Of a DNA stretch of 42,893 nucleotides, positions 18,423 through 27,526 are shown in pieces; within the stretch, counting starts at the first letter, position 1, and each line of letters begins with the position of its first letter. The notes under the pieces were generated by a model. The model was not told the origin of the DNA, made no database searches, and saw nothing but the letters and a program-made list of their open reading frames with translations. The DNA lies in NCBI GenBank assembly GCA_031268845.1, contig JAIRWP010000051.1, forward strand, positions 1 through 42,893, in the 5' to 3' direction. A program made the position numbers and the translations under genes. The DNA comes from Lactobacillales bacterium (GTDB lineage Bacteria > Bacillota > Bacilli > Lactobacillales > Streptococcaceae).

Positions 18423-18704
18423 GATTCGCCTTTCTTCGAATACAAAAAAATTATTAAAAAATTAAAAGATCAAAAATTAAAGCAGTTGATTATTGACAGA
18501 ATTTATCTTGAGATTGCTAACAAGCCTTATAAATGGGGAATTGAAAAACAAGGTGATTTAGCTGGGATATGGGTTAGTGGTTTAAGGTATAACAAAGTTG
18601 AGTATCGAATTGCTTATATGATTGAAGATAATTTGTTAGTTCCAATTTTATTAAGCGACACTCATGAAGGTTTTTACAAACAGTTAAAAAGATTAATTAA
18701 ATAG
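18406..18704 (+). pseudogene. RelE/ParE-type toxin, frameshifted at an A tract
   Basis: Two overlapping frames together give one RelE/YoeB-like ribonuclease toxin. The first begins GTG at 18406 inside the antitoxin gene and encodes KLIYEIRLSSNTKKLLKN before a TAA at 18463. The second is the -1 frame and continues KLKDQKLKQLIIDRIYLEI to QLKRLIK at 18704, including the family pattern GIWVSGLRYNKVEYRIAYM. The switch falls exactly at A-AAA-AAT (18456-18462), a classical -1 slippery heptamer followed at once by the stop. Either a single base was lost from an A run, giving a dead toxin, or the full toxin of about 99 residues is made by -1 frameshifting. From sequence alone both are possible; loss is the default reading. 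Confidence 0.7.
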
Positions 18705-18790
18705 CCACATACATTATTGTTTCTCTCATTTTCTCCTTTGCACAAATTTTGCATATTTCTTTTTTATCTTCATTTTAGGAGGATTTTATA

Positions 18791-21143
18791 ATGAAGATAA
18801 AAATTTTAGTTTCCACTTTTATTGTTTTTACCTGTTTTTGTTCAAAAGCGCATGCTGATGTAGAAGAAAAGTTTACAAATATTTCGCAAGAAGAATTATT
18901 AGAAAGAGATCAAAAATATTGCATTAAAGATTTTGATGTAAAGATTAATTCCGAAAACTTTTCTTTAAATTTTATTACTAAATCTACTGGTAGAATTGTT
19001 GCTGCTGGCAAGCAGAAAAGGCGTAGAGTAGAAAATTTTAAGCAAGATCACAAAAAGACAAGCTGGGATTATCCTGAAGAAAATGTTCATATTGATACTT
19101 TTAAAGACAATGATCACTATAATGTACAGCTTTCCAAACTTAAAAATGAAGCAAAAGATTCTTCTTTTTCATTTCCCAAACTTCAAGCAGCAGAGTATTT
19201 TTTCCCGATAGGTGAGGGAAAGAGAATTTTAAGTCAGGATAAAGACCAGCTAAATTACTTTAAAAATGAAAAGTTGTCTTTAAATGAAAGCTTTTCAATG
19301 TCATTTGCTGCGGTTAGTAATCAAAAATTGGCAGCGATTTTTATTAGTGATAATAATTATGATAGATATCTGCAAGGGAAGGATCAGCAAAAGAAGCTAA
19401 ACTTTGAGGTGATAAATCGTTTTATTGCTTTTAATCCAAAGCAAGCATTTAGTTATCGGATTTATCTTACGCAAAATAATCCTTTAGCAATTGCCAAGAT
19501 CTATCAGATGGATCGTATTAAACATGGTCAATTTACAACTTTACAAGAAAAGGCTGAAAAAAATCCTAATATTAATAAATTAATCGGAGCTTCACATTTT
19601 TATTTTTGGCAGCAAAATATTCTAGATAAAAAGGATCTTAATTGGGAGAAGCTCATTAATAAAAAGACTAAGCCATTACTTAAGCACATTGGACAACTTT
19701 TAAAAAAGCATAGCGAAGATGGACACAAAGAATATGATCATGCGCTTACATGTCTAGCTAGGGGTAAAGCTTATGACTATGAAAAAAGAGTCATCTTAAA
19801 AGCTATAACTAGCGTTTTGGCATTGACTGATTTTTACGATTCTAATTACTTTCCTAAACCAGATCAAAAAGCACAAGCGTTGTTGAATAAAGGAACTAAT
19901 CATTTAACAACAGCTGAAATATTTGCTTTAAATAAGCATTTACTGGCAAGTTTTTTACAAAAAGTAATGGCACCTTTAGATAAATTAGGGCAAAACTCTT
20001 CTACTAAGATTATCCAGGAAATGAATGATAATGGAATTAAACACGCTTGGCTTGGTTTGCCAAATTGGAATTATGGTTTAAGCAATCCTCAGTTTGTACA
20101 AGTTGCTACACAACAAAGCTATCTAGTGGGTTCATACGATAGTTATAACAGTATTCATGAAAAAGCTGATTCTGATTGGATTACAGGAAACTTTGCTCAT
20201 AATTCAAAGATTTATAAAAAGGATACAATTCAAAAAGAAAATGGGGAATTTCAAACAGGCTTTTTAGGTAGAGGACGCGCACCCAATCAAACGTTGATCA
20301 CAGAAGCTGTAACTTCAAGGATGCAAAAATTAATAGATCCTTGTGTGCCATTTAATTCTTGGTTTTTAGATTGCGATGCTGCCGGTCAGATCTATAATGA
20401 TTATCATCCATTGCATCAAACAACGATTGCAGAAGATATCTCTGCGCGTTTACAGCGAGCACATTTGTTTAATGAAAAGGCAATGGTGGTTGGCTCAGAG
20501 GGCGGCAATGATTATTTTAATCAGGAGATGGCTTTTGCGCACGGACTTGATACAAATGTTAGTGCATGGGGCGATAAAGAAATGTATAAAAATAAAAAAA
20601 GTACGTACTATATTAGAGCATACTATAGTATGGATGGCGAGATTCCTGGTCGCTATCATAAACCAGTTCCACTGAAAAAACGATATCAAAAACTCTTTAT
20701 TGATCCGAAGTACAGTGTGCCATTATATAAGTTGGTCTATAATGAATCGGTGATTACCACACATCACTGGGAATGGGACAGTTACAAGCTAAAAGATTTA
20801 GTTGGTTTACGTCGTTTAAAAGAATATTTATATAACACTCCTCCATTGGTGCACCTAGATGCGAAAGTTTGGCAAGAAAAAAAAACAAGATTTGATTGCA
20901 AATAGTAAGAAATGGCAAGATTTTCAAAAATATGCTTTGCAAGAAGAAATGACTGATTTTCGCTATTTAACAAAAGATAGATTGGTGCAAGAAACGCGCT
21001 TTGGAGATAAACTGTCAGTAATTGTCAATTTTGCTAACTCTACCAAAATGATCAAGCATCAAAAACTAGCTCCATTAACTGCAAAAATTAATAATAATGG
21101 CAAAAGCGTGGTGGTATCGGTAAGTCAAAAGATTGGTGATTAA
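18791..21143 (+). pseudogene. Secreted glycoside hydrolase (GH101/GH129-like), frameshifted at A9
   Basis: Starts with a signal peptide (KILVSTFIVFTCFCSKAHA, cleavage expected before DVEEK) behind AGGAGG. The first frame runs 704 codons to 20905. At the A9 run 20877-20885 a shift to the +1 frame restores a sensible C-terminus (DLIANSKKWQDFQKYALQEE... ending VSVSQKIGD at 21143), giving about 783 residues. Core motifs are WFLDCDAAGQ (Asp about 527), DYHPLH and VVGSEGGNDYF (Glu about 570), resembling the catalytic region of GH129 and GH101 alpha-N-acetylgalactosaminidases. The 43-residue Asp-Glu spacing agrees with GH129 as I remember it. Substrate is therefore likely a host or environmental glycan. 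The frameshift may inactivate it, since the first product lacks the last 80 or so residues, or be corrected by slippage on A9. Confidence 0.65.
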
Positions 21144-21213
21144 AAATTATGTTAAGATTTAATCGAATTACTAAGATCGTTAATACGTTCTCAAAGAAAG
21201 GTTTGCAATTAAG

Positions 21214-21858
21214 ATGAAAATTTTATTAGTTGAAGACGATCCTGATTTGCAAAAAATAATTGCTGCCTTTTTAATCAATGCTGGTTATCAAGTAAAATGT
21301 GCTAGTGATGGCGAGGAAGCACTTAGCTATTTTTATGAAGAAATTTTTGCTTTAGCGATTTTAGACTGGATGTTACCTTACATAAACGGTATTCAGTTGA
21401 TTCAAAAAATGCAGCAAGAGTTGCCTATTAAAATTTTAATGTTAACCTCAAAAAATCAAGCACAAGATGAAGTTAATGCTTTTAAAGCAGGTGCAGATGA
21501 TTACTTGGCAAAACCTTTCCATGCAAAAGTACTTTTAATGCGAGTGGCTAAATTATTGGGAGTGCTCACAACTAAAAACAAACGGATAATGATTTCTTCG
21601 CAAAAAAATGCAGCATTAGTAGATAATCACCCCATATCTTTAACAAAAACAGAATTTGAATTACTTTTATTTTTTGTTCGGAATGAAGGGAGCGTTTTAA
21701 GTCGTGAACAGTTGAGTTTAGCTGTTTATGGCTGGGGAGATCACGATGAGAAAAATTTACGTACAATTGATAGCTATGTGCGCCTATTAAGGAAAAAATT
21801 GCCTAAAGAAGTTATTAAGACGGTGCATGGAGTGGGATATCGCTTTGAAAATTTTTAG
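21214..21858 (+). CDS. OmpR-family response regulator
   Basis: Two-component response regulator of 214 residues. The receiver domain has the acidic pair DD at residues 8-9, phospho-acceptor Asp in AILDWMLP (about residue 51), the Thr in MLTSKN and Lys in LAKPF (about 100). A linker leads to an OmpR/PhoB winged-helix DNA-binding domain (about residues 120-214, with LTKTEFELLLFF and TIDSYVRLLRKKL and VHGVGYRFE). AAAGG lies upstream of the ATG. The kinase gene overlaps its 3' end. It follows the secreted hydrolase in the same direction. The regulated genes are unknown. Confidence 0.92.
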   Translation: MKILLVEDDPDLQKIIAAFLINAGYQVKCASDGEEALSYFYEEIFALAILDWMLPYINGIQLIQKMQQELPIKILMLTSKNQAQDEVNAFKAGADDYLAKPFHAKVLLMRVAKLLGVLTTKNKRIMISSQKNAALVDNHPISLTKTEFELLLFFVRNEGSVLSREQLSLAVYGWGDHDEKNLRTIDSYVRLLRKKLPKEVIKTVHGVGYRFENF

Positions 21859-23188
21859 AAAAAATTTAAATACTCTTTTAATTACACGTATTAGCGTTAT
21901 TTTTTCTTTAACTTTCATTCTAGTTTGGCTTTTTCATTTTTTTGTTTTGCCTTATTACTACTATTGGGAGATGGAAAAACCGGTAAAACAAGGAAGGGAG
22001 CGTTTAACAAAAAATATTAAAATTAGCAAAATTGAAAAAAAGCAAGGGATCATTATTATTGAGGTTAAAAATTATCAGGAATATAACGAAAATAGCTTTA
22101 ATCAAGAACTGCAATGGCAAATAGCGAAAAAGGGAATTAAGCTTAATGATTTTTGGGTTGATCAAAAGACAATTGCTAATTTAAAAAGGAATAAAAAAAC
22201 GCAAAGATTATATCAACAAAAACAGCAAAAAATAAGCTTTTATACGATTATGCATGTGTCTAATAAGCGATTTTATTTATTAGGAACAAGCATTGTTCGT
22301 TATCAAGATGTTATTGCGGTGATACTGCCGCTTTATCTTGGAGTATTATTGTTGCTTTTTTTATTGATAGCCTGGGTAATGTACTATTTAATTCGCAAAC
22401 AGTTTATTTATCCTATTCAACGTTTAGATAAATTCTTAAGTGAAATTACCTACTTAAACTTTGAAGGAGAAGATACATTAATTGAAAATGAACTGGGAAT
22501 TTTAATGGACCGTATCCGACAAATGCGTATGGCGTTAAAAGAGTATCAGCATGAATGGTTAACATACAATAAACAGCTAAAAAATTTCGCTTCCACTTTG
22601 TCTCATGAATTAAAAACGCCTTTATCTATTATGCAGTTAGCCATAGATGGTCAAAAAATGGGACTGGACACTGATACTTTGCCTGATTTATCTTTACAAA
22701 TAGAAAAAATGAATCATTTAATAGACCAAATGCTTACTGTGAGTTATGAATTAAGAAAAGATGCAATAAAGGAAAAAGTTGAGTTAGAAAAAAAGTTTGA
22801 GCAGTTTATCTTGCAATATCAATTAATTGATCCGGCATTCAAGTTTAAATTGGACTTGGAAAAAATTAATTTGTTCACAGATAAACATACATTATCTTTG
22901 GTACTTAATAATCTAATCAGCAATGCTTTAAAATATTCTGGTGACCAACAGCTAAATGTCACTGGAAAAAAATCAGGCGAAAATTATGTTTTAACTTTTT
23001 CAAACGCAATAAATTCGTCATTAAAGCCTTTAAAACAAGTAGAAAAAACTGCAAAACAAAAAATAACAGCTTCACACTTAGGGCTAATCATTGCACAAGA
23101 AGCTGCTGAAAAGCTAGGCGGAAAATTAAATCTTAAACAAGAGAGGCAAAACTTTATTGTTAAATTTACAATACCGATTGAACGATAG
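21827..23188 (+). CDS. Sensor histidine kinase
   Basis: Membrane sensor kinase partner of the preceding regulator. Two membrane spans (about residues 19-42 and 164-190) enclose an extracellular sensor of about 120 residues rich in Lys and Gln. A HAMP-like segment follows, then the dimerisation domain with FASTLSHELKTPLS (His about 260) and the ATPase domain with N box LVLNNLISNALKYSG. The usual DxGxG G1 box is not visible: FSNAINSS stands in its place, although a later G2-like ASHLGLIIAQEAAEKLGG is present. The ATG at 21827 overlaps the regulator by 32 bp; a TTG at 21845 (starting KIFRKNLNTLL) is an alternative. Confidence 0.88.
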   Translation: MEWDIALKIFRKNLNTLLITRISVIFSLTFILVWLFHFFVLPYYYYWEMEKPVKQGRERLTKNIKISKIEKKQGIIIIEVKNYQEYNENSFNQELQWQIAKKGIKLNDFWVDQKTIANLKRNKKTQRLYQQKQQKISFYTIMHVSNKRFYLLGTSIVRYQDVIAVILPLYLGVLLLLFLLIAWVMYYLIRKQFIYPIQRLDKFLSEITYLNFEGEDTLIENELGILMDRIRQMRMALKEYQHEWLTYNKQLKNFASTLSHELKTPLSIMQLAIDGQKMGLDTDTLPDLSLQIEKMNHLIDQMLTVSYELRKDAIKEKVELEKKFEQFILQYQLIDPAFKFKLDLEKINLFTDKHTLSLVLNNLISNALKYSGDQQLNVTGKKSGENYVLTFSNAINSSLKPLKQVEKTAKQKITASHLGLIIAQEAAEKLGGKLNLKQERQNFIVKFTIPIER

Positions 23189-23214
23189 AAAAAACATAAA
23201 AAGACGAGGACTTG

Positions 23215-23243
23215 TTGACTGAGGGCGCTTATCTCATTACAAT
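23215..23243 (+). promoter_or_regulatory. Promoter of ruvB-pbp2b
   Basis: TTGACT (23215-23220) and TACAAT (23238-23243) are separated by exactly 17 bp, a near-consensus sigma-A promoter 54 bp upstream of the ruvB ATG. It gives ruvB its own start of transcription now that it is separated from ruvA. Confidence 0.7.
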
Positions 23244-23296
23244 TGCTTATGTTTGGTGAGACTTATAAAGGTAATCAAAAGAGGTGTATAACTTAA

Positions 23297-24295
23297 ATGG
23301 AAGAAAAGCGATTTGTTGATCCAAATGCAATGCAGACTCCAGAAGAAGCAATCGAAAAATCTTTGCGCCCCCAAAGACTTGCTCAATATATTGGACAAGA
23401 AACTGTTAAAGAGCAGCTTGCCATTTATATTAAAGCAGCGCAGGCTCGTGAAGAAGCACTTGATCACGTTCTTTTATTTGGCCCGCCAGGTTTAGGGAAG
23501 ACGACCATGGCTTTTGTGATTGCTAATGAGCTTGAGGTCAACTTGCGTCAGACATCCGGCCCAGCAATCGAAAAACCAGGCGATTTGGTCGCCGTTTTAA
23601 ATGAGCTAGAAGCAGGGGATGTTTTATTTATTGATGAAATTCATCGTTTACCGCGAGTGGCCGAAGAGTTGCTTTATTCAGCAATGGAAGATTTTTATGT
23701 TGATATTATGGTGGGCCAAGGCGAAAGCGCTCATCCTGTACATTTTCCGCTGCCACCCTTTACCTTAATTGGTGCCACAACCCGTGCTGGTATGCTGTCA
23801 GAGCCGCTGCGCGCGCGCTTTGGTATTATTAATCATATGGAATACTACACAAATGATGAATTGCAAGAAGTCGTAAAACGCTCAGCCGAAATTTTTAATG
23901 TTGAAATTGAAGAAAGCGGAGCTTTTGAGATTGCTAGACGTTCACGAGGCACACCGCGAATTGCCAATCGTTTATTAAAAAGGGTTCGCGATTTTGCGCA
24001 AATAAAAAGTGATGGAGTCATTCGACAAAAACAAGCTGATGAAGCTTTAACGATGTTGCAAGTAGATCGAATGGGACTGGATTATGTTGATCAAAAGTTG
24101 ATAAGAACACTAATTAAAATGTATCAAGGTGGTCCGGTCGGTATTGGAGTACTGGCTGTAAATATTTCTGAAGATAGGGAAACCGTTGAAGATATGTATG
24201 AGCCATATTTAATTCAGATTGGCTTTATTAGGCGTACACTCAGAGGACGTGAGGCAACTGCTGCTGCATATCAACATTTTGGCTATGAAAGGTAA
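23297..24295 (+). CDS. ruvB: Holliday junction branch migration ATPase RuvB
   Basis: AAA+ motor that, with RuvA, drives branch migration. Walker [10 protein letters not shown] is near residue 62, Walker B is LFIDEIHRL, sensor 1 is GATTRAGML and the arginine finger region [10 protein letters not shown]-terminal winged helix completes 332 residues, the usual length. AGAGGTG lies upstream of the ATG. The start of pbp2b follows 12 bp after the stop, suggesting one transcript. Confidence 0.96.
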   Translation: MEEKRFVDPNAMQTPEEAIEKSLRPQRLAQYIGQETVKEQLAIYIKAAQAREEALDHVLLFGPPGLGKTTMAFVIANELEVNLRQTSGPAIEKPGDLVAVLNELEAGDVLFIDEIHRLPRVAEELLYSAMEDFYVDIMVGQGESAHPVHFPLPPFTLIGATTRAGMLSEPLRARFGIINHMEYYTNDELQEVVKRSAEIFNVEIEESGAFEIARRSRGTPRIANRLLKRVRDFAQIKSDGVIRQKQADEALTMLQVDRMGLDYVDQKLIRTLIKMYQGGPVGIGVLAVNISEDRETVEDMYEPYLIQIGFIRRTLRGREATAAAYQHFGYER

Positions 24296-24307
24296 GTTAA
24301 ATACTAA

Positions 24308-26377
24308 ATGAAAAATTTTAAAATTGGTAAAGTTTTTTCTAAAAAACAAAAATCACATATTGTTTTTCGACTAAATTTATTATTTTTTATTATTTTTGTA
24401 CTATTTGTCATTTTAGTTGCACGACTTGGATATATACAAATTATTGATAATAAAAAGTATCAAAAATATATTAATGCTTCTAATTCCCAAATAATACAAA
24501 CACCTGCATTGCGCGGGCAGATTTACGATGCTAAAGGAGTTGTTTTAGCTAAAAATACAGGAAAACCTGCTATTGTCTATACACGCAATAAAGGAACTAC
24601 TGCACCACAAATGCGTAAAACAGCTTTTAAGTTACTTGATTTGATAGATATTCCTTACGATCCGCAGTTAACTGAGCGTGATAAAAAAGATTTCTGGCTT
24701 TCAGATGAAAAAAATTTAAAGCAAATACAAAAAAAACTAACGCACAAAGAAAAGTTTGATAAAGATGATGTTCCCCTTCCGGAAGCTAAAATTTGGGAAA
24801 CAATTGTTAGCAAGGTAAATACAAATAAATTAAACTACGATGAGCGAATATCATCAGCTGCCACTGTTTTTAAGCGGATGAATGCTGCTTGTGAATTGGA
24901 CACAGTAACAATCGTTAATGATAATTTAACTGAAGACACGATTGCAAGAGTTGCTGAGCATGAAGCAGAACTTTCGGGTATTTCTACATCTACCGATTGG
25001 GAGCCTGAATTTGACAAGTCTTCCCTTTCTGCCGTTTTGGGAAGTATTTCTTCAAAAAAATCAGGCTTGCCAAAGGAAAAACTTAATAAATATTTAGCGA
25101 AAGGTTATGTTCGCAATGATCGCGTAGGAACTTCTTGGTTGGAAGAACAGTATGAGTCTGTTTTGCAAGGCGAAAAACAAAAAACAAAGATTATTGTAAA
25201 TAATAAAGGAGAAATTGTTCGCCAAAAAGTTATTCAAGAAAGCAAAAGAGGAGATAATTTAAAACTTACAATTGACAAAGGGTTTCAAGAACAAGTCCAA
25301 GATATTTTAAGAAAAAAATTTGAAATTCTTAAATCTGGACAAGCAAGATACTCTCCAGGTGCATATGCTGTTGCTATAAACCCTAAAACAGGCGGAATTT
25401 ATGCCGTTGCAGGAGTAAGTCATGATATAAATACTGGGGAAATGGAAGATAATATTTTAGGCGCAGTCAATAATGCTTATATTCCAGGATCTGTCATTAA
25501 AGGTGGAACTCTTACTGCTGGATATGAAACAAATGTTATCTCAGGAAATGAAACCTTTACCGATATTCCCATTCAAATTAAAGGAACGCCTGTCAAACAA
25601 TCCGTTTTTTATAATCGCTTCCCTAATAAAACCCTCACTGTAGCAGAAGCTCTAGAAAACTCTTCCAACTCATATATGATGCAGTTAACATTAAAAATGT
25701 TAGGAATCAATTATACGCCAAATATGGGACTGCCTGAAAAGAATAAAGAAAAAGTTTATAAAGAATTACGAACAGCTTTTAATCAATATGGCTTAGGAAC
25801 TAAAACAGGAATTGATCTACCAAAAGAAGCTGCTGGTTTTGAAGGTAAAATTACAGGAAATGATGCTATGGGTAAACTGCTCGATTTATCTTTTGGTCAG
25901 TATGATATGTATACGCCTATGCAACTGGCACAATATGCTGCAACCGTGGCTAACGGTGGTCATAGAATTGCCCCTCATTTTGCTGAAGGAGTTTATGGCA
26001 GCGATCTAAATGGTAATTTAGGAGAAAGCAAGCAAAAAATTGAACCAAAAGTATTAAATGATATTCCGATTTCTAAAGCCCAAATGGATATTATTCGAAC
26101 AGGTTTTTACAATGTTGTACATGGACACAGCTTTTATACAACAGCAACACCTCTGCGTAATACACCAATACCCGTTAGCGCTAAAACGGGTACAGCAGAA
26201 ACTGGCACTGGCAGAATTAATCTAAGTATTGTTGCTTATGGACCAAGTGATGATCCTGAAATTGTTGTAGCTGTAATGCTTCCAGAATTAGTTCCTAAAG
26301 ACAATGTTTACCCTAATCAGGAAATTGTTAAAAGTATTTTTGATTTGTACCATCAAATGTATATAAACGGGAGATAA
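24308..26377 (+). CDS. pbp2b: Class B penicillin-binding protein, PBP2b type
   Basis: Membrane-anchored D,D-transpeptidase. A short cytoplasmic tail and one membrane segment (about residues 20-42) precede the dimerisation domain (RGQIYDAKGVVLAKN) and the transpeptidase domain. Active-site motifs are S395-V-I-K in PGSVIKGGT, S452-S-N in SSNSYM and K626-T-G in SAKTGTAET. The sequence follows Streptococcus pneumoniae PBP2b along its length, including VGTSWLEEQYE and FGQYDMYTPMQLAQYAATVANGG, and its 689 residues match. In cocci and ovococci PBP2b serves peripheral (elongation) wall growth. The ribosome site AAAGG overlaps the ruvB end. Confidence 0.92.
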   Translation: MKNFKIGKVFSKKQKSHIVFRLNLLFFIIFVLFVILVARLGYIQIIDNKKYQKYINASNSQIIQTPALRGQIYDAKGVVLAKNTGKPAIVYTRNKGTTAPQMRKTAFKLLDLIDIPYDPQLTERDKKDFWLSDEKNLKQIQKKLTHKEKFDKDDVPLPEAKIWETIVSKVNTNKLNYDERISSAATVFKRMNAACELDTVTIVNDNLTEDTIARVAEHEAELSGISTSTDWEPEFDKSSLSAVLGSISSKKSGLPKEKLNKYLAKGYVRNDRVGTSWLEEQYESVLQGEKQKTKIIVNNKGEIVRQKVIQESKRGDNLKLTIDKGFQEQVQDILRKKFEILKSGQARYSPGAYAVAINPKTGGIYAVAGVSHDINTGEMEDNILGAVNNAYIPGSVIKGGTLTAGYETNVISGNETFTDIPIQIKGTPVKQSVFYNRFPNKTLTVAEALENSSNSYMMQLTLKMLGINYTPNMGLPEKNKEKVYKELRTAFNQYGLGTKTGIDLPKEAAGFEGKITGNDAMGKLLDLSFGQYDMYTPMQLAQYAATVANGGHRIAPHFAEGVYGSDLNGNLGESKQKIEPKVLNDIPISKAQMDIIRTGFYNVVHGHSFYTTATPLRNTPIPVSAKTGTAETGTGRINLSIVAYGPSDDPEIVVAVMLPELVPKDNVYPNQEIVKSIFDLYHQMYINGR

Positions 26378-26399
26378 GGGGATATAGAATCAAATGACA

Positions 26400-26437
26400 A
26401 GTCGATTAACTTCAAAAACTTATCAAATTAATCGACT
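26400..26437. terminator. Hairpin between convergent pbp2b and comGG
   Basis: Perfect 10-bp stem AGTCGATTAA (26400-26409) and TTAATCGACT (26428-26437) around an 18-base loop. It lies between the pbp2b stop and the comGG stop. No T tract follows on either strand, so termination is plausible but weakly supported. Confidence 0.4.
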
Positions 26438-26768
26438 ATGCTGATCCGCAGTTGAGTATTCCATTTTTGCCTGATGATATTTGGAAAACTTGTTTATTAT
26501 TTAAAATAATTTTATAAATTGTTGTGTTGCCTTGATGATCCGTCAAAACTTTCCCTGTATTAAAATAAAAAGTTTGATTTTTCGTTGTCTCCAACCCATT
26601 TTCACGAAGAATAAAAATCATCATGCGCGCCGTCAATTGTTGTTCATTATTTTTTCGAAAAGAATGATATTGCTTATAATCTGAATATATGTAATTCCAT
26701 AAACTAGTGATTAGAAGCAATAGAAAAAGTGTTCCAAGTAAAATGTGTCCTTTTAAATCTTCTTTCAT
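26436..26768 (-). CDS. comGG: Competence pseudopilus protein ComGG
   Basis: Last gene of the comG operon, recognised mainly by position and layout: a short basic N-terminus, one hydrophobic helix (GHILLGTLFLLLLITSLW) and a small extracellular domain, about 110 residues. ComGG proteins are poorly conserved and lack a normal prepilin site, as here. The start at 26768 (MKEDLKG) is preferred because it follows the comGF stop by 4 bp; an in-frame ATG at 26825 would overlap comGF by 53 bp. It would act as a minor subunit of the DNA-uptake pseudopilus. Confidence 0.75.
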   Translation of the reverse strand: MKEDLKGHILLGTLFLLLLITSLWNYIYSDYKQYHSFRKNNEQQLTARMMIFILRENGLETTKNQTFYFNTGKVLTDHQGNTTIYKIILNNKQVFQISSGKNGILNCGSA

Positions 26769-26772
26769 GCCT

Positions 26773-27210
26773 TCATTCCTTAGCTGGTAGTAATAAGAGA
26801 TCAGAATACCTTCTATTATCATCAATAAAGCAAATATATATTTTTAGCATATCTTTTTCTTTTTGAAATGAGCAATTTGTAACATCACGTAAAAGTGGCT
26901 GATATCCACGACCATTCTTTTTAATCCTGATTTCTTTTGTTTTTGGAAAAAATTCTATAACTTTGAATTCTAATTCTTTTAAAATTATAAAATGATGTTC
27001 ATTTTGCCATCTCACTTCATTAGCATCAGCAATTTCTTTTTCTAACAAAGAAAGAGTACTGTAATAATCTACGTCTCGCGCATATAAGTACTTTGTCCCC
27101 CAGAGATTGATATTTTTAAATATTAGGAAAAATAACAAAAGAAATTGAGATAAAACGAACAACGAAAGCAGTGATTCAAAAATAGCAAAACCTTTGATTT
27201 TTTTATTCAA
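26773..27210 (-). CDS. comGF: Competence pseudopilin ComGF
   Basis: Minor pseudopilin of the DNA-uptake machine. The N-terminus MNKKIKGFAIFESLLSLFVL has the prepilin pattern: a short basic leader, the G-F-x4-E peptidase site and a hydrophobic helix. The globular part has LEKEIADANEVRW and the C-terminal Cys-containing strand KIYICFIDDNRRYSD typical of ComGF. It overlaps comGE by eight bases, and length of 145 residues is normal. Confidence 0.85.
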   Translation of the reverse strand: MNKKIKGFAIFESLLSLFVLSQFLLLFFLIFKNINLWGTKYLYARDVDYYSTLSLLEKEIADANEVRWQNEHHFIILKELEFKVIEFFPKTKEIRIKKNGRGYQPLLRDVTNCSFQKEKDMLKIYICFIDDNRRYSDLLLLPAKE

Positions 27211-27526
27211 GTAATTTCACTTCTTTGTCTGTAAAACGTACTCCAATAATTTTATCTTGTACATTTTTTAAAAGTTTCGCTTTACCTATATCCGTTTTTA
27301 ACATTAAGCTTTGTTTAGCATTTTGTACTTCGACTAAATTTTGATGCTCTTTTTCCATTAATGTTTCAATATGAGAAATCCATGAAATAAACGGCGTTAC
27401 CAAAAGAGTGATGATCAATAATGATACAAGTGTTTCAAACAAAGCAAAGCCTTTGAAAAACTGTTTAGCCTTTTTTCTAGATATAAAGCCATTAAAAAAT
27501 TTTAGATAAATTTTAATATTTTTCAT
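27203..27526 (-). CDS. comGE: Competence pseudopilin ComGE
   Basis: Small pseudopilin: basic leader, prepilin site KGFALFETLVSLLIITLLV at about residues 26-44 of this reading, then a short globular domain, 107 residues in all. The start at 27526 (MKNIKIYLKF) is preferred since GGGAGG lies about 13 nt upstream; the frame is open eight codons further. It overlaps the 3' end of comGD by 14 bp and the start of comGF by eight. Confidence 0.8.
   Translation of the reverse strand: MKNIKIYLKFFNGFISRKKAKQFFKGFALFETLVSLLIITLLVTPFISWISHIETLMEKEHQNLVEVQNAKQSLMLKTDIGKAKLLKNVQDKIIGVRFTDKEVKLLE

Noticed and set aside
21165-21195. GATCGTTAATACGTTCTC before the response regulator, like an end of the palindromic repeat.
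   Set aside because: It matches only loosely, has no partner end and no flanking triplet duplication, so it may be chance or a very decayed remnant.
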